Below, piece by piece: positions 13,673 to 22,397 of a stretch of DNA of 23,479 nt. The stretch is from Candidatus Aminicenantota bacterium. Lineage in GTDB: Bacteria; Acidobacteriota; Aminicenantia; UBA2199. Location of the stretch: assembly GCA_030612495.1 (NCBI GenBank), contig JAUWNT010000010.1:1-23479 (forward strand). The letters are read 5' to 3'. Position 1 is the first letter of the stretch. The number at the start of each line of letters is the position of its first letter. Below the pieces are notes generated by a model. It saw nothing but the letters and a program-made list of their open reading frames with translations, was not told the origin of the DNA and did not search any database. The position numbers were made by a program, and so were the translations under genes.

Positions 13673-14556
13673 AAAAATCTTTAAGTAACGCAATCAATAA
13701 CATATTAAGAAATAAATTAATAAATTTTCTATGCCTTGGAATTATTAGCTTTACTCTTTTAACTCTCGGGATTTTTAATTATATTTCCTATAACCTTGAA
13801 ATATTCACACATAATTTTTCGAAGAATATTGAAGCCATATTTTACTTTAAAAATGATGTAAAAGAAAAAGAAATAAAAGCTCAAATCAGCAAAATAAGGA
13901 AGAGTCTACTTGTAGATGAAGTTATTTATAAATCAAGAGATGAAGCAGAAACAAGTTTTTTAAGTCAATTCCCAGAACTGAAATATATACTTACAGAATT
14001 TGACAAATCTCCTTTTCCTTCTTCAATTGAGATAAAGTTCAAACAAGAGGAATCAAACTTAACAACAAAAATTATCTCTTTTATAGAAGATATCGAAGGA
14101 TCAGATATTATTGAAAGCAAACAAGTTAATATAGATTGGGCAAAAAAGGTTTTATATATAAAGAAATTCATTTCAATTACAGGAATCTTCCTCAGCGGGA
14201 TCCTGTTTTTCGTTTCAGTTTTTATAATCTATAACGTAATAAAATTAAATATAATTTATAGAAAAGAAGAGATAAATATATTGCAACTTGTAGGTGCTAC
14301 CGATTGGTATATAAAATTCCCCTTTATTATTGAAGGAGCACTTATGGGCTTATTAGGAGGAATAATAGCAGGGATCCTATTGATTATTTTAATAAAACTA
14401 ATCCCATCCTATTCAGATTTTATTATTAACATACTTAAAGATATTATAAGTTTAAAAAAAATCCCTCTCAAAATTTTAATAAGACTACTTTTTTTTGGAA
14501 CTATTATTGGATTAATTTCCTCTTTATTTTCCTTAAAGAAATTTTTTAAAAAATAA
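13660..14556 (+). CDS. ftsX: Cell division membrane protein FtsX
   Basis: 298 residues with the FtsX layout: N-terminal membrane helix (22-45, LINFLCLGIISFTLLTLGIF), a periplasmic domain of about 120 residues beginning EAIFYFKNDVKEKEIKAQI, then three C-terminal helices with the INILQLVGATDWYIKFPFIIEGALMGLLGG signature between them. It pairs with FtsE. No downstream M23 peptidase (EnvC-like) follows; the next gene is convergent citF ten bases away, so the hydrolase partner must be encoded elsewhere. There is no strong ribosome site, consistent with coupling to ftsE. Confidence 0.93.
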   Translation: MDLLKKSLSNAINNILRNKLINFLCLGIISFTLLTLGIFNYISYNLEIFTHNFSKNIEAIFYFKNDVKEKEIKAQISKIRKSLLVDEVIYKSRDEAETSFLSQFPELKYILTEFDKSPFPSSIEIKFKQEESNLTTKIISFIEDIEGSDIIESKQVNIDWAKKVLYIKKFISITGIFLSGILFFVSVFIIYNVIKLNIIYRKEEINILQLVGATDWYIKFPFIIEGALMGLLGGIIAGILLIILIKLIPSYSDFIINILKDIISLKKIPLKILIRLLFFGTIIGLISSLFSLKKFFKK

Positions 14557-14566
14557 TAAAAACAAT

Positions 14567-16129
14567 CTATACTATTACTCTTCTTACAATATCAATAATA
14601 GTACCATCAATCCATTTTATAATAGCCACAACTTCATCACCTAACTTTGGCTTCTCAGGTTTTCCACATATTCTTTCAGCTTCTTCTTTTAATTCATGAA
14701 TTGTTTTAATAGGTAATTTTGAATTCTTCATTTTTTCAATTAAATCCTTGCGAATCGGATTGATGGCTATGCCTCTTTCAGTTACAATCACATCAATTAA
14801 TTCACCAGGTCCACACAAAGTTGTTACTTCATCCTTTATTACTGGGATACGGTCTCTAAATAAAGGAATAGGCAACATTGTACATTTTGCATTAAGGCAA
14901 TTTTGCCACCCCCCTATTCCATGCAACATGTAACCATCGGAATGAGTAACAACATTAGCATTAAAATTCACATCAACTTCAGTTGCACCCAATACTACTA
15001 TATCAATCATAGAAGCAAAATTCCCCTTTCCATGGTAATTATAGCTTGTAAATGGGCTTGTATCTTGATGAAGAGGATTATTTCTCATTGAACGTACTCC
15101 TTCAAGATCAAAAGTCTGGCCATCAAGAATAAAATCTGTCAATCCCTCCTCAAGCATTGCTGTAAGATATTGAGTTGAACCTCCTCTTACAAACCTTGCT
15201 TTAATATCATTTCTTTTCATAATCTCCTTTAGGAATACTGCAAAAGCCAATGATGTTCCTCCTGCACCTGATTGAAATGAAAAACCATTTTTTATAATTC
15301 CTGCTTCAAATGCAAATCTTGCAGACATCTCTGCAATTAGAAGTCTATCAGGACTTTTTGTTAGTCGAGTTGTTCCGGAAACAATTTTAGAAGGATCACC
15401 TATTGAATCCACTTTTACAACATAATCAACATAATTACCCTGAATCTGCCATGGAATACATGGAAATGGTTCTAAATTATCTGTAACAATTATTACTTTA
15501 TCTGCATACTGGGAATCTGCAAGTGCAAATCCAAGTAACCCACAGGCTGCAGGTCCCCTTAAACCATTAGCATTTCCAAAAGTATCAGATGTGGGAGCAG
15601 CAAGAACAGCAATATCTATTTTCACCTCTCCATCCTGTACTGCTTGATAACGCCCTCCATGAGAACGCAGAACAGCAACACCTTTCATTTTGCCTTCAGA
15701 GCAAAATTTCCCTAACGGACCATTCATACTTCCCTCAATACAACCAATTGTACCATCTTCTAAATACTTGATTATAGATTCATGACAAGGGAAAGAGGCT
15801 GAAGGAAACCATATAAGATTCTTTATGCCCATTCCACTTGCGATTTTAAAAACCTCATTTGCAGTTAGATCACCATTTCTTAAATGATGATGTGTTGAAA
15901 TAACCATTCCATCTTTTAATCCTGCTTTTATTAGTGCTTCCTTTAAACTGGGAACCAGCTTGTTGCCATCAGGAGGATAATTGGCCGAAGAATAAATCTT
16001 TGGAGCATGTTTACAACCCTCAGGTATATACTTTCCTAATCCTTTAAATGGTATAGAAGGCTCCCCATTCACCTCTAACGGGACCATTCTCCCAGCAGCA
16101 TTTTTTACCATATTATCATACCTTTTCAT
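14567..16129 (-). CDS. citF: Citrate lyase alpha subunit (citrate:acetyl-ACP transferase)
   Basis: The CitF-type CoA transferase exchanges acetyl-ACP for citrate, giving citryl-ACP for CitE. The frame is open to 16180, but the start I choose is ATG 16129 (MKRYDNMVKNAAGRMVPLEV, 520 residues, normal CitF length), six bases after GGAGGG; it overlaps citE by 14 bases. Seen: GMVISTHHHLRNGD, VLRSHGGRYQAVQDGEVKID, DTFGNANGLRGPAACG, FQSGAGGTSLAFA, RGGSTQYLTAMLEEG, GAGG- and TERGIAINPIRKDL-type CoA-transferase motifs. Its neighbour is the CitD-CitE fusion. Citramalate lyase has the same subunits, so the substrate may be citrate or citramalate. Confidence 0.9.
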   Translation of the reverse strand: MKRYDNMVKNAAGRMVPLEVNGEPSIPFKGLGKYIPEGCKHAPKIYSSANYPPDGNKLVPSLKEALIKAGLKDGMVISTHHHLRNGDLTANEVFKIASGMGIKNLIWFPSASFPCHESIIKYLEDGTIGCIEGSMNGPLGKFCSEGKMKGVAVLRSHGGRYQAVQDGEVKIDIAVLAAPTSDTFGNANGLRGPAACGLLGFALADSQYADKVIIVTDNLEPFPCIPWQIQGNYVDYVVKVDSIGDPSKIVSGTTRLTKSPDRLLIAEMSARFAFEAGIIKNGFSFQSGAGGTSLAFAVFLKEIMKRNDIKARFVRGGSTQYLTAMLEEGLTDFILDGQTFDLEGVRSMRNNPLHQDTSPFTSYNYHGKGNFASMIDIVVLGATEVDVNFNANVVTHSDGYMLHGIGGWQNCLNAKCTMLPIPLFRDRIPVIKDEVTTLCGPGELIDVIVTERGIAINPIRKDLIEKMKNSKLPIKTIHELKEEAERICGKPEKPKLGDEVVAIIKWIDGTIIDIVRRVIV

Positions 16130-17345
16130 ATCCATCCCTCCAATTCTCAGTGATAATTCCCTCTTTTTGCACAATCTCAATAGTTCTCAATGCTCGTTTT
16201 ACAACAGGAGGATCAATCATTTTACTTTCAAGAGACACAACCCCAAGCCCTAATTCTTCAGCTTTTTCAAATGCAACAACTATTTTTTTTGCTTTCTCAA
16301 TCTCTTTTTCATCAGGAATAAAAGCCTTATTTACAATAGCAATTTGACGTGGATGAATGCAACCTTTCCCATCAAAACCAAGAGATTTAGCCTCAATAGA
16401 ACTCTCTCTTAATCCATCCATATCATTTACATCCGAAAAAACAGTGTCAATAGCCTGTATCTCAGCAGCTTTTGCAGCATTTACAACCATTGATCTTGCA
16501 AAAAAACTTTCCTTACCTTCATTTGTTCTCTGTGTACCAATATCTGCTGTGTAATCTTCCAGGCCAATAGCAAGAGCTACATTTCTTTTTGAAGCCTTTG
16601 CAATTGAATATGCTTTTATAGTTCCAAGAGCACTCTCAATAATTGGCATAAAAAAGACATCTCCTGTTTTTTCTGAATCTATACTTGAAAAAATTTCATC
16701 CACTTTTTTATCAATCTCTTGAATCTGCTCGTGGCTTTCAACCTTAGGTATTAAAATAAGATCCACTTTCTGAGGTAAAACTTCTTCAAGATCTTTATAA
16801 CCTAAAGGGAGCTGATTAATACGAACCATTTTTTCCGAACCCATAAAATCTACTGACCTTAGAGCATTTCTAACTAAAATTCTTGCATCATCTTTTTTGC
16901 TCGGATGAACCGAATCCTCAAGATCAAGAATTAGTCCATCTGCATTATGAATAGCTGCATTTAAAAATAATTTTGGTTGATCCCCTGGAAGATATAACCT
17001 TGAGCGCCTTAATCTATTACGTGAACTTGAAATTATTGGGTACTTCATTTCTTTTAAATATTTCTTCTCTTTATCAAGGCCTAATTTCCTGACAGCTGAT
17101 TCTACTCTTGCCATTATCACAAAAGGAATTGCACCCGAATCTTCAATTTCAATTTCAGCGTTACTTATTTCAAAAAAAGCCATCATATTATTAACCAATT
17201 CTATTATAGAATTACCATACAATACATTTACCTTACTTTTTATATCTATTTTTATTCCATTTTCTGAGGTTAGCTTAATCCCAACCCAGCAATCAGATCT
17301 TACCTTCTCACCTTTATTACCAGCTTCTGAATATGATAAATTCAT
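16116..17345 (-). CDS. citE: CitD-CitE fusion: citrate lyase acyl carrier domain + citryl-ACP lyase
   Basis: 409 residues. Residues 1-90 match CitD, the acyl carrier subunit (AGNKGEKVRSDCWVGIKL, LYGNSIIELVNNMMAFFEI, IEDSGAIPFVIMARVESAVRKL); Ser17 in VRSD is the likely attachment site for the phosphoribosyl-dephospho-CoA group, aligning with the second Ser of the ESSD motif of Klebsiella CitD rather than Ser14. From 112 on it is CitE, a HpcH/HpaI-type aldolase: RSRLYLPGDQPKLF, LILDLEDSV (Glu143, Asp144 metal region), LIPKVES, GLEDYTADIGTQR and GFDGKGCIHPRQI. Ribosome site GGAGG before ATG 17345. No citC, citX or citG is visible in the window. The hypothetical gene at 17372 is 26 bases upstream, so one transcript is likely. 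Confidence 0.88.
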   Translation of the reverse strand: MNLSYSEAGNKGEKVRSDCWVGIKLTSENGIKIDIKSKVNVLYGNSIIELVNNMMAFFEISNAEIEIEDSGAIPFVIMARVESAVRKLGLDKEKKYLKEMKYPIISSSRNRLRRSRLYLPGDQPKLFLNAAIHNADGLILDLEDSVHPSKKDDARILVRNALRSVDFMGSEKMVRINQLPLGYKDLEEVLPQKVDLILIPKVESHEQIQEIDKKVDEIFSSIDSEKTGDVFFMPIIESALGTIKAYSIAKASKRNVALAIGLEDYTADIGTQRTNEGKESFFARSMVVNAAKAAEIQAIDTVFSDVNDMDGLRESSIEAKSLGFDGKGCIHPRQIAIVNKAFIPDEKEIEKAKKIVVAFEKAEELGLGVVSLESKMIDPPVVKRALRTIEIVQKEGIITENWRDGYEKV

Positions 17346-17371
17346 TTATAACCTCCGAGAATCAATACTTA

Positions 17372-17986
17372 TTAAATTCTAACATCAATATTCATCCCTT
17401 TTATCTTTTTACTAATATAAAGGGACTTTAAAAATATCAATCTTGAATTCTTTGCTTTTATATACAACTCAACCAAAGAGGTTTCCCAAGCTTTTCTATT
17501 TTGCTCAAATGCCTCTTTAGACGAAGCTCTATAACCCAATCCTGCGTTTAATTCAATCTTTTTACTCAATTGACCTGGTTTTAAAGGCTGTTCCAAGGCC
17601 ATTTTAAAATTATCACCAATAAACCTCCCTGAATTGACAAATCTGAAAACTCCAAGAAAAAAAACATGCTCCAAATCTTTTTCTCCTATATTCTTTACAT
17701 GAAAAGAAATGTAAGGCACCAAAATAATCTCTTTAAAGTCATCTTTATTTACCTTTTTTTTTATGATCCATTGGCTTGAAATTCCCGAAATTTGAATTGA
17801 AGACTTTAACTCTTCAACAGTAATAGGTTTATTAAAAACACAAAATTTGAAAATAATAAAAATGATAATTGAAATAAAAATAAAACTAAAAGAAAGCCAG
17901 AATTTAGAACTAAATATTCCTGGTTTCATATATTCTTCTAAAATAATATTTTCTGAATCTACTATTTTTTTTTCTTTATCAGACAT
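17372..17986 (-). CDS. Hypothetical single-pass membrane protein upstream of citrate lyase genes
   Basis: 204 residues. A short charged N-terminus, one membrane helix (29-50, FWLSFSFIFISIIIFIIFKFCV), then about 150 residues predicted to be mostly beta (LVPYISFHVKNIGEKDLEHVF, FRFVNSGRFIGDNFKMAL, KKIELNAGLGYRASS), reminiscent of an exported immunoglobulin-like fold. I recognise no family. GAGGG lies about eleven bases before ATG 17986. It is the first gene of a directon with citDE and citF; whether it has any link to lyase function is unknown. Confidence 0.65.
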   Translation of the reverse strand: MSDKEKKIVDSENIILEEYMKPGIFSSKFWLSFSFIFISIIIFIIFKFCVFNKPITVEELKSSIQISGISSQWIIKKKVNKDDFKEIILVPYISFHVKNIGEKDLEHVFFLGVFRFVNSGRFIGDNFKMALEQPLKPGQLSKKIELNAGLGYRASSKEAFEQNRKAWETSLVELYIKAKNSRLIFLKSLYISKKIKGMNIDVRI

Positions 17987-18195
17987 TTCTTAAATACCCT
18001 CTTTTAAAAATTATCCAATAAGTCTAATAGCTCTCACACTAATGTTTGAAGAATTGCAAAATATACTAAACTTATATAGATCAAGTTTGAATTATAACAT
18101 AATTATAATAATTGATAAAATAGATTAAGTAAATTTATAACCATAAAACATCTAACTATTGATATTCTCCCATTTTCACATTTATCTCTTTTTGT

Positions 18196-18224
18196 TTGAC
18201 AGAATTCTTGATTTTAATTATAAT
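18196..18224 (+). promoter_or_regulatory. Perfect consensus sigma70 promoter
   Basis: TTGACA (18196-18201), exactly 17 bases, TATAAT (18219-18224). Both boxes match consensus at all twelve positions. It gives a leader of about 42 bases before the outer-membrane gene, with AAAGGAG at 18258-18264. The rest of the 286-base gap (17987-18272) shows only AT-rich sequence with no further gene. Confidence 0.75.
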
Positions 18225-18272
18225 TTAGACTCTTTATTCTTCACCTGCAAATAGCTAAAGGAGTTTAAATAT

Positions 18273-19562
18273 ATGTTTAAGAAAAGTACATTATTTCTTA
18301 TTATATTTTTTTTATTATTTGAAATATCATTAATATCTTATAATATTAAACCTCAAAAACTAAAAATAAATTTTTGTGAAAGGTTCCGCTTTGTTAGTTG
18401 GGATAATGCAATAAACCTTGATGACAGCTCAGATAGCACATATTCTTTTACTCGCCATCGCACAAGTATTTCTCTTGAATACCTTCCTTCAATAAAATTC
18501 GAACTTGGGCTCAAACTTACAAATGAGTTTAGAACTTACCTGTCTCCTTCTGATAAGAAATTTAATTTTAATGAAATTTTTTTCGATCAACTCTACATAA
18601 AATGGAAACACCTTTTAAATCTACCAATAACACTTACTTTAGGAAGACAGAACATCATGCTTGGAGAAGGTTTTGTATGTTTTGACGGACAGCCCTTAAC
18701 CGGGTCAAGATCTGCCTATTTTAATGCTTTAAGAGCTGATTTTAAATTGTCCCCAAATCATAAGATAATCTTATTTTATTCTTACGTACCTGAGAAAGAT
18801 GATCTTTTACCTATATTGAACAACCAGGACCAGCATCTTATTGAACAAGCTCACAAAGGAATCGGATTATATTACACAGGGGAATTTAATAAAACTGGAA
18901 TTGATGCTTATTATATAAAAAAAGAGACTGATGTTAATGAAAGTTACCCCATAAAATCTAAAATTAATACATTTGGAGCCAGGGTTACAACCCAAGTTTC
19001 TGAAAAACTTGGATTTACAGTTGAGTATGCTCTTCAATCAGGATCTTATGGTAATCTTATGCGCAAAGCTTCTGGAGGCTACTTTCACATTGATTACAGC
19101 ACTGAAGATATTTTACCAATCCTGAATAAAGTTACATTTGGTGGGATCTTTCTAACAGGAGATGACCCAAATACAGATAAAATAGAAGCATGGGACCCTG
19201 TTTTTTCAAGATGGCCCAAGTGGAGTGAATCATACATTTATACATTGATCAGGGAAAATAGCGTTGCATATTGGAGCAACCTTAATTCAATTTATCTTAC
19301 ACTTTCTTCTACTTTTTCAGAAAAGATTAATTTTAAACTTTCTTTTTACCATATGGGAGCTAAACATCCTGCACCTTTGAGCAATTTCCCAGGAGGAACA
19401 GGGAAAATAAGGGGAAATCTCATTATTGGAAAGCTTACCTTTGAGATCAATAACAACCTTACCAGCCACTTTGTGTGGGAGAACTTTAATCCTGGGAACT
19501 TCTATTTTGATGAGGCAGATATATATAACTGGTTAAGATTTGAATTAATGTTAAATTTCTGA
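18273..19562 (+). CDS. Outer-membrane beta-barrel protein, alginate-export-like
   Basis: 429 residues. Signal peptide at 1-22 (MFKKSTLFLIIFFLLFEISL). The mature part is made of alternating beta strands; around residues 114-147 it has LTLGRQNIMLGEGFVCFDGQ followed by GSRSAYFNALRADF, the pattern of the Alginate_exp family of outer-membrane channels, and it ends with LRFELMLNF, the terminal Phe needed for barrel assembly. Its substrate is unknown; the family also includes porins for small carboxylates or sugars. The symporter follows 42 bases downstream, so the two probably form one uptake or exchange route. Confidence 0.8.
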   Translation: MFKKSTLFLIIFFLLFEISLISYNIKPQKLKINFCERFRFVSWDNAINLDDSSDSTYSFTRHRTSISLEYLPSIKFELGLKLTNEFRTYLSPSDKKFNFNEIFFDQLYIKWKHLLNLPITLTLGRQNIMLGEGFVCFDGQPLTGSRSAYFNALRADFKLSPNHKIILFYSYVPEKDDLLPILNNQDQHLIEQAHKGIGLYYTGEFNKTGIDAYYIKKETDVNESYPIKSKINTFGARVTTQVSEKLGFTVEYALQSGSYGNLMRKASGGYFHIDYSTEDILPILNKVTFGGIFLTGDDPNTDKIEAWDPVFSRWPKWSESYIYTLIRENSVAYWSNLNSIYLTLSSTFSEKINFKLSFYHMGAKHPAPLSNFPGGTGKIRGNLIIGKLTFEINNNLTSHFVWENFNPGNFYFDEADIYNWLRFELMLNF

Positions 19563-19604
19563 TAAATTTATTTTTCTCAAAATAAAAATCTAAAGGAGAC
19601 TTAA

Positions 19605-21041
19605 ATGACTGCTAAAATCATTGTTATTGCATTGTATTCAATAATGATCATTGTTTTTGGTGTAATAGGTTTAAGAAAAATCAAATCATTTTCAGACTTT
19701 TTCTTGGGAGGGGGAAAAGTCGGCCCATGGATGACTGCTTTCTCCTATGGAACAGCGTATTTTTCAGCAGTCCTTTTTATTGGTTTTGCAGGTAAAATAG
19801 GATGGAATTTCGGATATTCAGGACTATGGATCGCTTTTTTTAATGCCTTTGTTGGAGTCCTTGGAGTCTGGGGTCTACTTGGTTGGAAAATAAAAAAAAT
19901 CTCTATTGAATACAAAATATCCACAATGAATGAATTCCTTGAAAAACGTTACAATAGTAAATTTTTAAAACTATTTGGCTCTATTTCCATTTTTATCTTT
20001 ATGATTCCCTATTCTGCAGCAGTGTTTATGGGACTGTCCTATTTATTCAAATCGAATTTTGGAATCGAATACTGGCAGGCTCTTGCCTTTATCGGGTTAT
20101 TTACTGCAATTTATATGGTTTTGGGTGGATATAAATCCATAGCAATGATTGACACAATGTTTGGAATAATTATGTCAATAGGAGTCTGTATTTTGTTATT
20201 CAGCACACTAAATAAGGGAAATGGACTGATAAATATCACTGAAATGCTTTCAAAGATAAGTCCAAAATTAACTCAAGTGATCGGCCCCCCAGGATTCTGG
20301 CCTCTCTTTTCTTTAATATTTCTTACAAGTGTTGCTCCTTTTGCAATGCCTCAACTGATCCAGAAGTTCTATGCAATAAAGGATAAAAAATCTATAAGAA
20401 CTGGTATGATTGCATCAACAATCTTTGCCATACTAATTGGAGGAGTCGCTTATTTTATAGGCTCTACTACAAGAATCTTTTTATCCCCTAATGCAAATCC
20501 GACTGCTTTTTTAGATGGAAAACCCGTTTACGACACACTAATGCCAGAATTGTTATCAAAAGTAATACCTGAATCACTCTCTGTTCTTATCCTGTTGTTA
20601 ATTATCTCAGCCTCTATGTCAACTCTTGCAGCTATTGTACTCATTTCAAGTTCATCTTATGCAAAGGATTTTTATGCAGGATTCATAAAAAAGGATATTT
20701 CAGATAAAAGCCTGACAACCTTAATGAGGGTAATGAATGCATTCTTCATTCTTATGTCAGTTATACTTGCCTATGTGAATTTTGATACAATAGTAGCAAT
20801 CCTTGGAATATCCTGGGGAGCTATAGGTTCAATTTTCCTCGGTCCCTTTGTCTGGGGAATTCTCTCAAAAAAGATGACTAAATTTGGTGCGATCTCTTCA
20901 TCTCTCATGGGACTTTTAGCCTGCATGAGCCTTTATTTCATTTATAAAATACCCTCACCCCAGGCAGGAACAATTGGAATGATGATCTCTCTAACAGTTA
21001 ACCCTGTTTTTTCCTTTCTACAGAATTTAGTAAAAAAGTAA
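19605..21041 (+). CDS. Sodium:solute symporter (SSS family)
   Basis: 478 residues, polytopic with about 13 hydrophobic segments. SSS features: LRKIKSFSDFFLGGGKVGPWMTAFSYGTAYFSAVLFIG (helix 1-2 region), ISTMNEFLEKRYNSKFLKLFG, VLGGYKSIAMIDTMFGIIM, the SVAPFAMPQLIQKFYAIKD loop and SASMSTLAAIVLISSSSYAKD (sodium-site Ser/Thr). It resembles PutP/PanF-like members but the substrate cannot be named. AAAGGAG (19591-19597) lies seven bases before ATG 19605. It is the second gene of the unit starting at the consensus promoter. Confidence 0.9.
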   Translation: MTAKIIVIALYSIMIIVFGVIGLRKIKSFSDFFLGGGKVGPWMTAFSYGTAYFSAVLFIGFAGKIGWNFGYSGLWIAFFNAFVGVLGVWGLLGWKIKKISIEYKISTMNEFLEKRYNSKFLKLFGSISIFIFMIPYSAAVFMGLSYLFKSNFGIEYWQALAFIGLFTAIYMVLGGYKSIAMIDTMFGIIMSIGVCILLFSTLNKGNGLINITEMLSKISPKLTQVIGPPGFWPLFSLIFLTSVAPFAMPQLIQKFYAIKDKKSIRTGMIASTIFAILIGGVAYFIGSTTRIFLSPNANPTAFLDGKPVYDTLMPELLSKVIPESLSVLILLLIISASMSTLAAIVLISSSSYAKDFYAGFIKKDISDKSLTTLMRVMNAFFILMSVILAYVNFDTIVAILGISWGAIGSIFLGPFVWGILSKKMTKFGAISSSLMGLLACMSLYFIYKIPSPQAGTIGMMISLTVNPVFSFLQNLVKK

Positions 21042-21082
21042 AACATAACTTTGATTTTGTATAGGAAAGCCTTATAGCCAAG

Positions 21083-21112
21083 TATTTACAAAAATTGTAA
21101 ATATGATATAAT
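21083..21112 (+). promoter_or_regulatory. Promoter overlapped by a 21-base perfect inverted repeat (likely operator)
   Basis: TATTTACAA-AAA-TTGTAAATA (21083-21103) is a perfect 9-base inverted repeat. It contains the -35-like TTTACA (21085-21090) and most of the spacer; TATAAT follows at 21107-21112 (16-base spacer). This is the geometry of a repressor site blocking RNA polymerase. It sits upstream of the CorC-like gene and era. Confidence 0.6.
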
Positions 21113-21182
21113 TGGAAAACACATTATAGAAAATAATATGATGAATGACGAAATATTTTTTTAGTACAAGGGGTTGCAATTA

Positions 21183-22397
21183 ATGGATCTATTTTTAATC
21201 TCAATTGTTTTGGTATTAACAATATTATTTTATATTTTTGAAATCAGTTTTAAAAGCTTTTCAAAAATTTCATTAGCTGGTTTTTTAGATGATCTTAACA
21301 ATGATAAAATAAATAAATTTGATTTTGTCCAGAAATATGAAATGTTTCTAAACTCCATAAGGGCGCTTTCATTCTTCCTTCAATTAATTCTATTTACTTA
21401 CTCTTTTTTTGTATTAGAAAATTTAATTCAAAACCCAATTAATAGAGTTATTTTGCTAATTCTTATATTCTTGTTTTTATTTAATTTTTTGCTTTATATC
21501 ATAGCCTATTTCAAAAAAGAATCAATTTTAAAAAAATTGATTCTTTTTTATCGAATTCCATGGCTATTCTTCTATCCTGCTAATATTATTTTTTCATCTC
21601 TAATCAACAAAAATCCAGAAAACAGAGAGAACGATCAAGATGATCCAAGTGAGAAGGAACTTGAAATTTTTTTCGAAGAAAGTACTAAAGAAGGGGTTTT
21701 AGAAAAAGAAGACAAAGAGATGATAGAAAGCGTTATTGATTTCAGTGACACCTTAGTAAAAGAGATAATGACACCAAGAGTTGATATGATTTATATAAAC
21801 ATTAATACCCATATCAATGAACTGGTAAAAATAATTAATGAAAATAAAAAATCAAGATATCCGGTTATCTCAGATAGAATTGATAATATAAAAGGCATAA
21901 TACTTTCAAAAGATGTATTCAATTACTTAAATAAAAAGGATTTCAGCATAAATAAAATTTTAAGGCCTGCTTTTTTTATTCCTGAAACAATGAGGATATA
22001 TGAGTTACTAAAAGAGCTTCAAAAATCAAAGCAAAAATTTGCAGTTGTAGTAGATGAATTTGGAGGCATTTCAGGAGTTGTGACAATGGAAGACATTATT
22101 GAAGAAATTGTTGGGGAAATAAAAGACGAATATGATGAAGATATTGAGCAGGTTATAAAAGAAAAAGATTGTTTTATAGTCAAAGGTGATACTGATATTG
22201 ATACACTTCAAGATAAATTAAACATCAAAATAGATGAAGATGAGGATTATCAAACCGTAGCTGGATTAATAAGTTACAAATTAGGAAAGATTCCTGACAA
22301 ATTTGATAAAGTCATAATTAAAAATTTCACATTTGAAGTCATTAATATTGAAAAAAATAGAATAAAAAAAATAAAAATTTATAATGAAAAAGAATAA
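21183..22397 (+). CDS. CorC/HlyC-type protein: membrane domain + CBS pair + CorC_HlyC domain
   Basis: 404 residues from ATG 21183, nine bases after AAGGGG; an in-frame TTG at 21174 lies right against the ribosome site and is rejected. Domain order: about four hydrophobic helices in residues 1-140 (a divergent CNNM/DUF21 domain), two CBS repeats beginning at VKEIMTPRVDMIYI and ending with QKFAVVVDEFGGISGVVTMEDIIEEIVGEI, then a C-terminal CorC_HlyC domain (CFIVKGDTDIDTLQDKLNI; DYQTVAGLISYKLGKIP). The family is linked to magnesium/cobalt efflux. It overlaps era by 14 bases; a CorC-like gene next to era is a familiar bacterial arrangement (usually with ybeY). Confidence 0.88.
   Translation: MDLFLISIVLVLTILFYIFEISFKSFSKISLAGFLDDLNNDKINKFDFVQKYEMFLNSIRALSFFLQLILFTYSFFVLENLIQNPINRVILLILIFLFLFNFLLYIIAYFKKESILKKLILFYRIPWLFFYPANIIFSSLINKNPENRENDQDDPSEKELEIFFEESTKEGVLEKEDKEMIESVIDFSDTLVKEIMTPRVDMIYININTHINELVKIINENKKSRYPVISDRIDNIKGIILSKDVFNYLNKKDFSINKILRPAFFIPETMRIYELLKELQKSKQKFAVVVDEFGGISGVVTMEDIIEEIVGEIKDEYDEDIEQVIKEKDCFIVKGDTDIDTLQDKLNIKIDEDEDYQTVAGLISYKLGKIPDKFDKVIIKNFTFEVINIEKNRIKKIKIYNEKE

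Noticed and set aside
16130..16180. Longer citF N-terminus (17 extra residues)
   Set aside because: No ribosome site at the longer start; GGAGGG lies six bases before ATG 16129, and the extra residues merely overlap citE.
18000..18190. Promoter for the minus-strand hypothetical/citrate lyase transcript
   Set aside because: Several AT-rich boxes exist (for example TTGATC with TATATT), but spacing is about 15 bases and none stands out.
21174..21182. TTG start for the CorC-like gene
   Set aside because: It directly touches the AAGGGG ribosome site; ATG 21183 has normal spacing.
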